NCBI GenBank assembly: GCA_017432405.1
Contig: JAFRJF010000269.1
Span: 1 to 5,870 of the forward strand
Source of the DNA: Clostridia bacterium
Lineage (GTDB): Bacteria; Bacillota_A; Clostridia; Christensenellales; Aristaeellaceae
Direction of reading: 5' to 3'
Length of the DNA stretch: 5,870 nt
Every line of letters starts with the position of its first letter. Positions within the stretch are counted from its first letter, which is position 1. A program made the translations under genes and the position numbers. This document shows, in pieces, positions 5,069-5,870 of the stretch. The notes beneath the pieces are model-generated. The model did no database searches. It saw only the letters and a program-made list of their open reading frames with translations, and had not been told where the DNA came from.

Positions 5069-5870
5069 ATGGGGGCTGTGGACAGGCTGAAGGGGCTGCT
5101 GCCCCCGGGCGCGGCTGCGCTGCTGGCGGCCTGCGGGGATGGGGTGACCCAGGTTCGGCTGCGCGTCGGCAGGCCCATGCAGGTCTGCATGGGCAGCGGG
5201 GGCGAGGCGCTGTCCGACGAACCGCTGGAGCGGGCGACGCTGGAGCGCATACTGGCTGCGCTGATGGAATACAGCGTCTATGCCCGCCAGGACGAGCTGG
5301 ACCAGGGCTTTTTCACCCTGGACGACGGCAGCCGCGTGGGGGTCTGCGGCAGGATGGTCGGGGACGGGACCCGGTTTCGAATGGACGGGATCGGCTCGGC
5401 CTGCCTGCGCGTCGCCAGGCCGGTGGCCGGGTGCGCCAGCGGGCTGCTCGCCCACATCGCGCCAACCAGGGACGTTCTGCGCTCGACGCTGCTGCTGTCG
5501 CCGCCGGGGCTGGGCAAGACCACGATGCTGCGGGACATTGCCCGCCAGCTGTCCGACGGCGGCCTGTGCGTGGCCGTTGTGGACGAGCGACACGAGCTGG
5601 CCGCCTGCCACATGGGCGTTCCCACGCTGGACGTGGGGCTGCGCACGGACGTGATGGACGGCTGCCCCAGGGACCGGGCCATCGGGCGAATGCTTCGGGC
5701 GATGGCGCCACAGGTGGTCGTTGCGGATGAGATCGGCGGCGCGGAGGACGCCCTGGCCCTGGCTGACGCCGCGCGCTGCGGCGCGGCCATCGTGGCCTCT
5801 GCCCATGCCGCGAGCCTCGGCGAAGCGCTGTCCCGACCCAGCCTGCGCGCGGTGCTGGATGCGGGGGTCG
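5069..5870 (+). CDS. spoIIIAA: Stage III sporulation protein AA, ATPase (partial, 3' end beyond window)
   Basis: SpoIIIAA is the secretion-type ATPase of the SpoIIIA-SpoIIQ complex, which links mother cell and forespore and supports forespore development after engulfment (family knowledge). The visible 267 residues show the family landmarks: an N-terminal region with LRVGRPM (31-37), the P-loop SPPGLGKTTMLRD (144-156, catalytic Lys150), VDERHELAA (171-179), RTDVMDGCP (192-200), the Walker B segment VVVADE (216-221), and the SAH motif (244-246). The P-loop begins with Ser rather than the Gly/Ala of the textbook Walker A pattern; I recall this form from other clostridial members, so I do not read it as inactivating. 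Family members are usually about 300-340 residues, so only the C-terminal tail is missing. The rest of a spoIIIA operon is expected just to the right. The divergent neighbour is the large wall-binding protein. Confidence 0.95.
   Translation, partial: MGAVDRLKGLLPPGAAALLAACGDGVTQVRLRVGRPMQVCMGSGGEALSDEPLERATLERILAALMEYSVYARQDELDQGFFTLDDGSRVGVCGRMVGDGTRFRMDGIGSACLRVARPVAGCASGLLAHIAPTRDVLRSTLLLSPPGLGKTTMLRDIARQLSDGGLCVAVVDERHELAACHMGVPTLDVGLRTDVMDGCPRDRAIGRMLRAMAPQVVVADEIGGAEDALALADAARCGAAIVASAHAASLGEALSRPSLRAVLDAGV

Noticed and set aside
4931..5806. 291-codon minus-strand open frame opposite spoIIIAA
   Set aside because: The plus-strand frame carries the P-loop, Walker B and other SpoIIIAA motifs with a proper ribosome binding site. 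The opposite frame shows no family features.

Overview
The window looks like part of a GC-rich, endospore-forming Bacillota genome, most likely an uncultured clostridial lineage (the assignment below phylum is inference). The firmest marker is the start of a spoIIIAA gene at the right edge, found only in spore formers. Strong AGGAGGA/GGAGG ribosome binding sites and the very GC-rich third codon positions fit this. The modular hairpin-bearing intergenic repeat at the left edge resembles repeats I associate with gut clostridial genomes (recollection, not a search).

Layout from left to right. Positions 1-386 contain no credible gene. They hold a pair of inverted, modular repeat arms (7-276) with perfect 21-bp ends, then about 60 bases with nothing recognisable, then a strong hairpin terminator (340-371). 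Positions 387-4934 (minus strand) are one very long gene for a 1515-residue secreted protein. It has a signal peptide, a propeller-like N-terminal region, four tandem peptidoglycan-binding domains spaced exactly 75 residues apart, two Ig/Fn3-like domains, a Pro/Glu linker, a third Ig-like domain, eighteen 9-residue Glu/Tyr repeats, a degenerate fifth peptidoglycan-binding domain and a Glu/Ala/Tyr hexad tail. Positions 4935-5068 are a divergent intergenic region with candidate overlapping promoters and a perfect GC-rich palindrome. Positions 5069-5870 (plus strand) are the first 267 codons of spoIIIAA, cut off by the window edge.

The two genes are divergently transcribed and not an operon. SpoIIIAA powers the mother-cell side of the SpoIIIA-SpoIIQ channel during engulfment. 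The large protein has no visible enzymatic domain and looks like a wall-attached scaffold or spacer. Its placement next to spoIIIAA suggests, but does not show, a sporulation or envelope role. It is the most unusual item here: I do not recognise its whole architecture as a named family.
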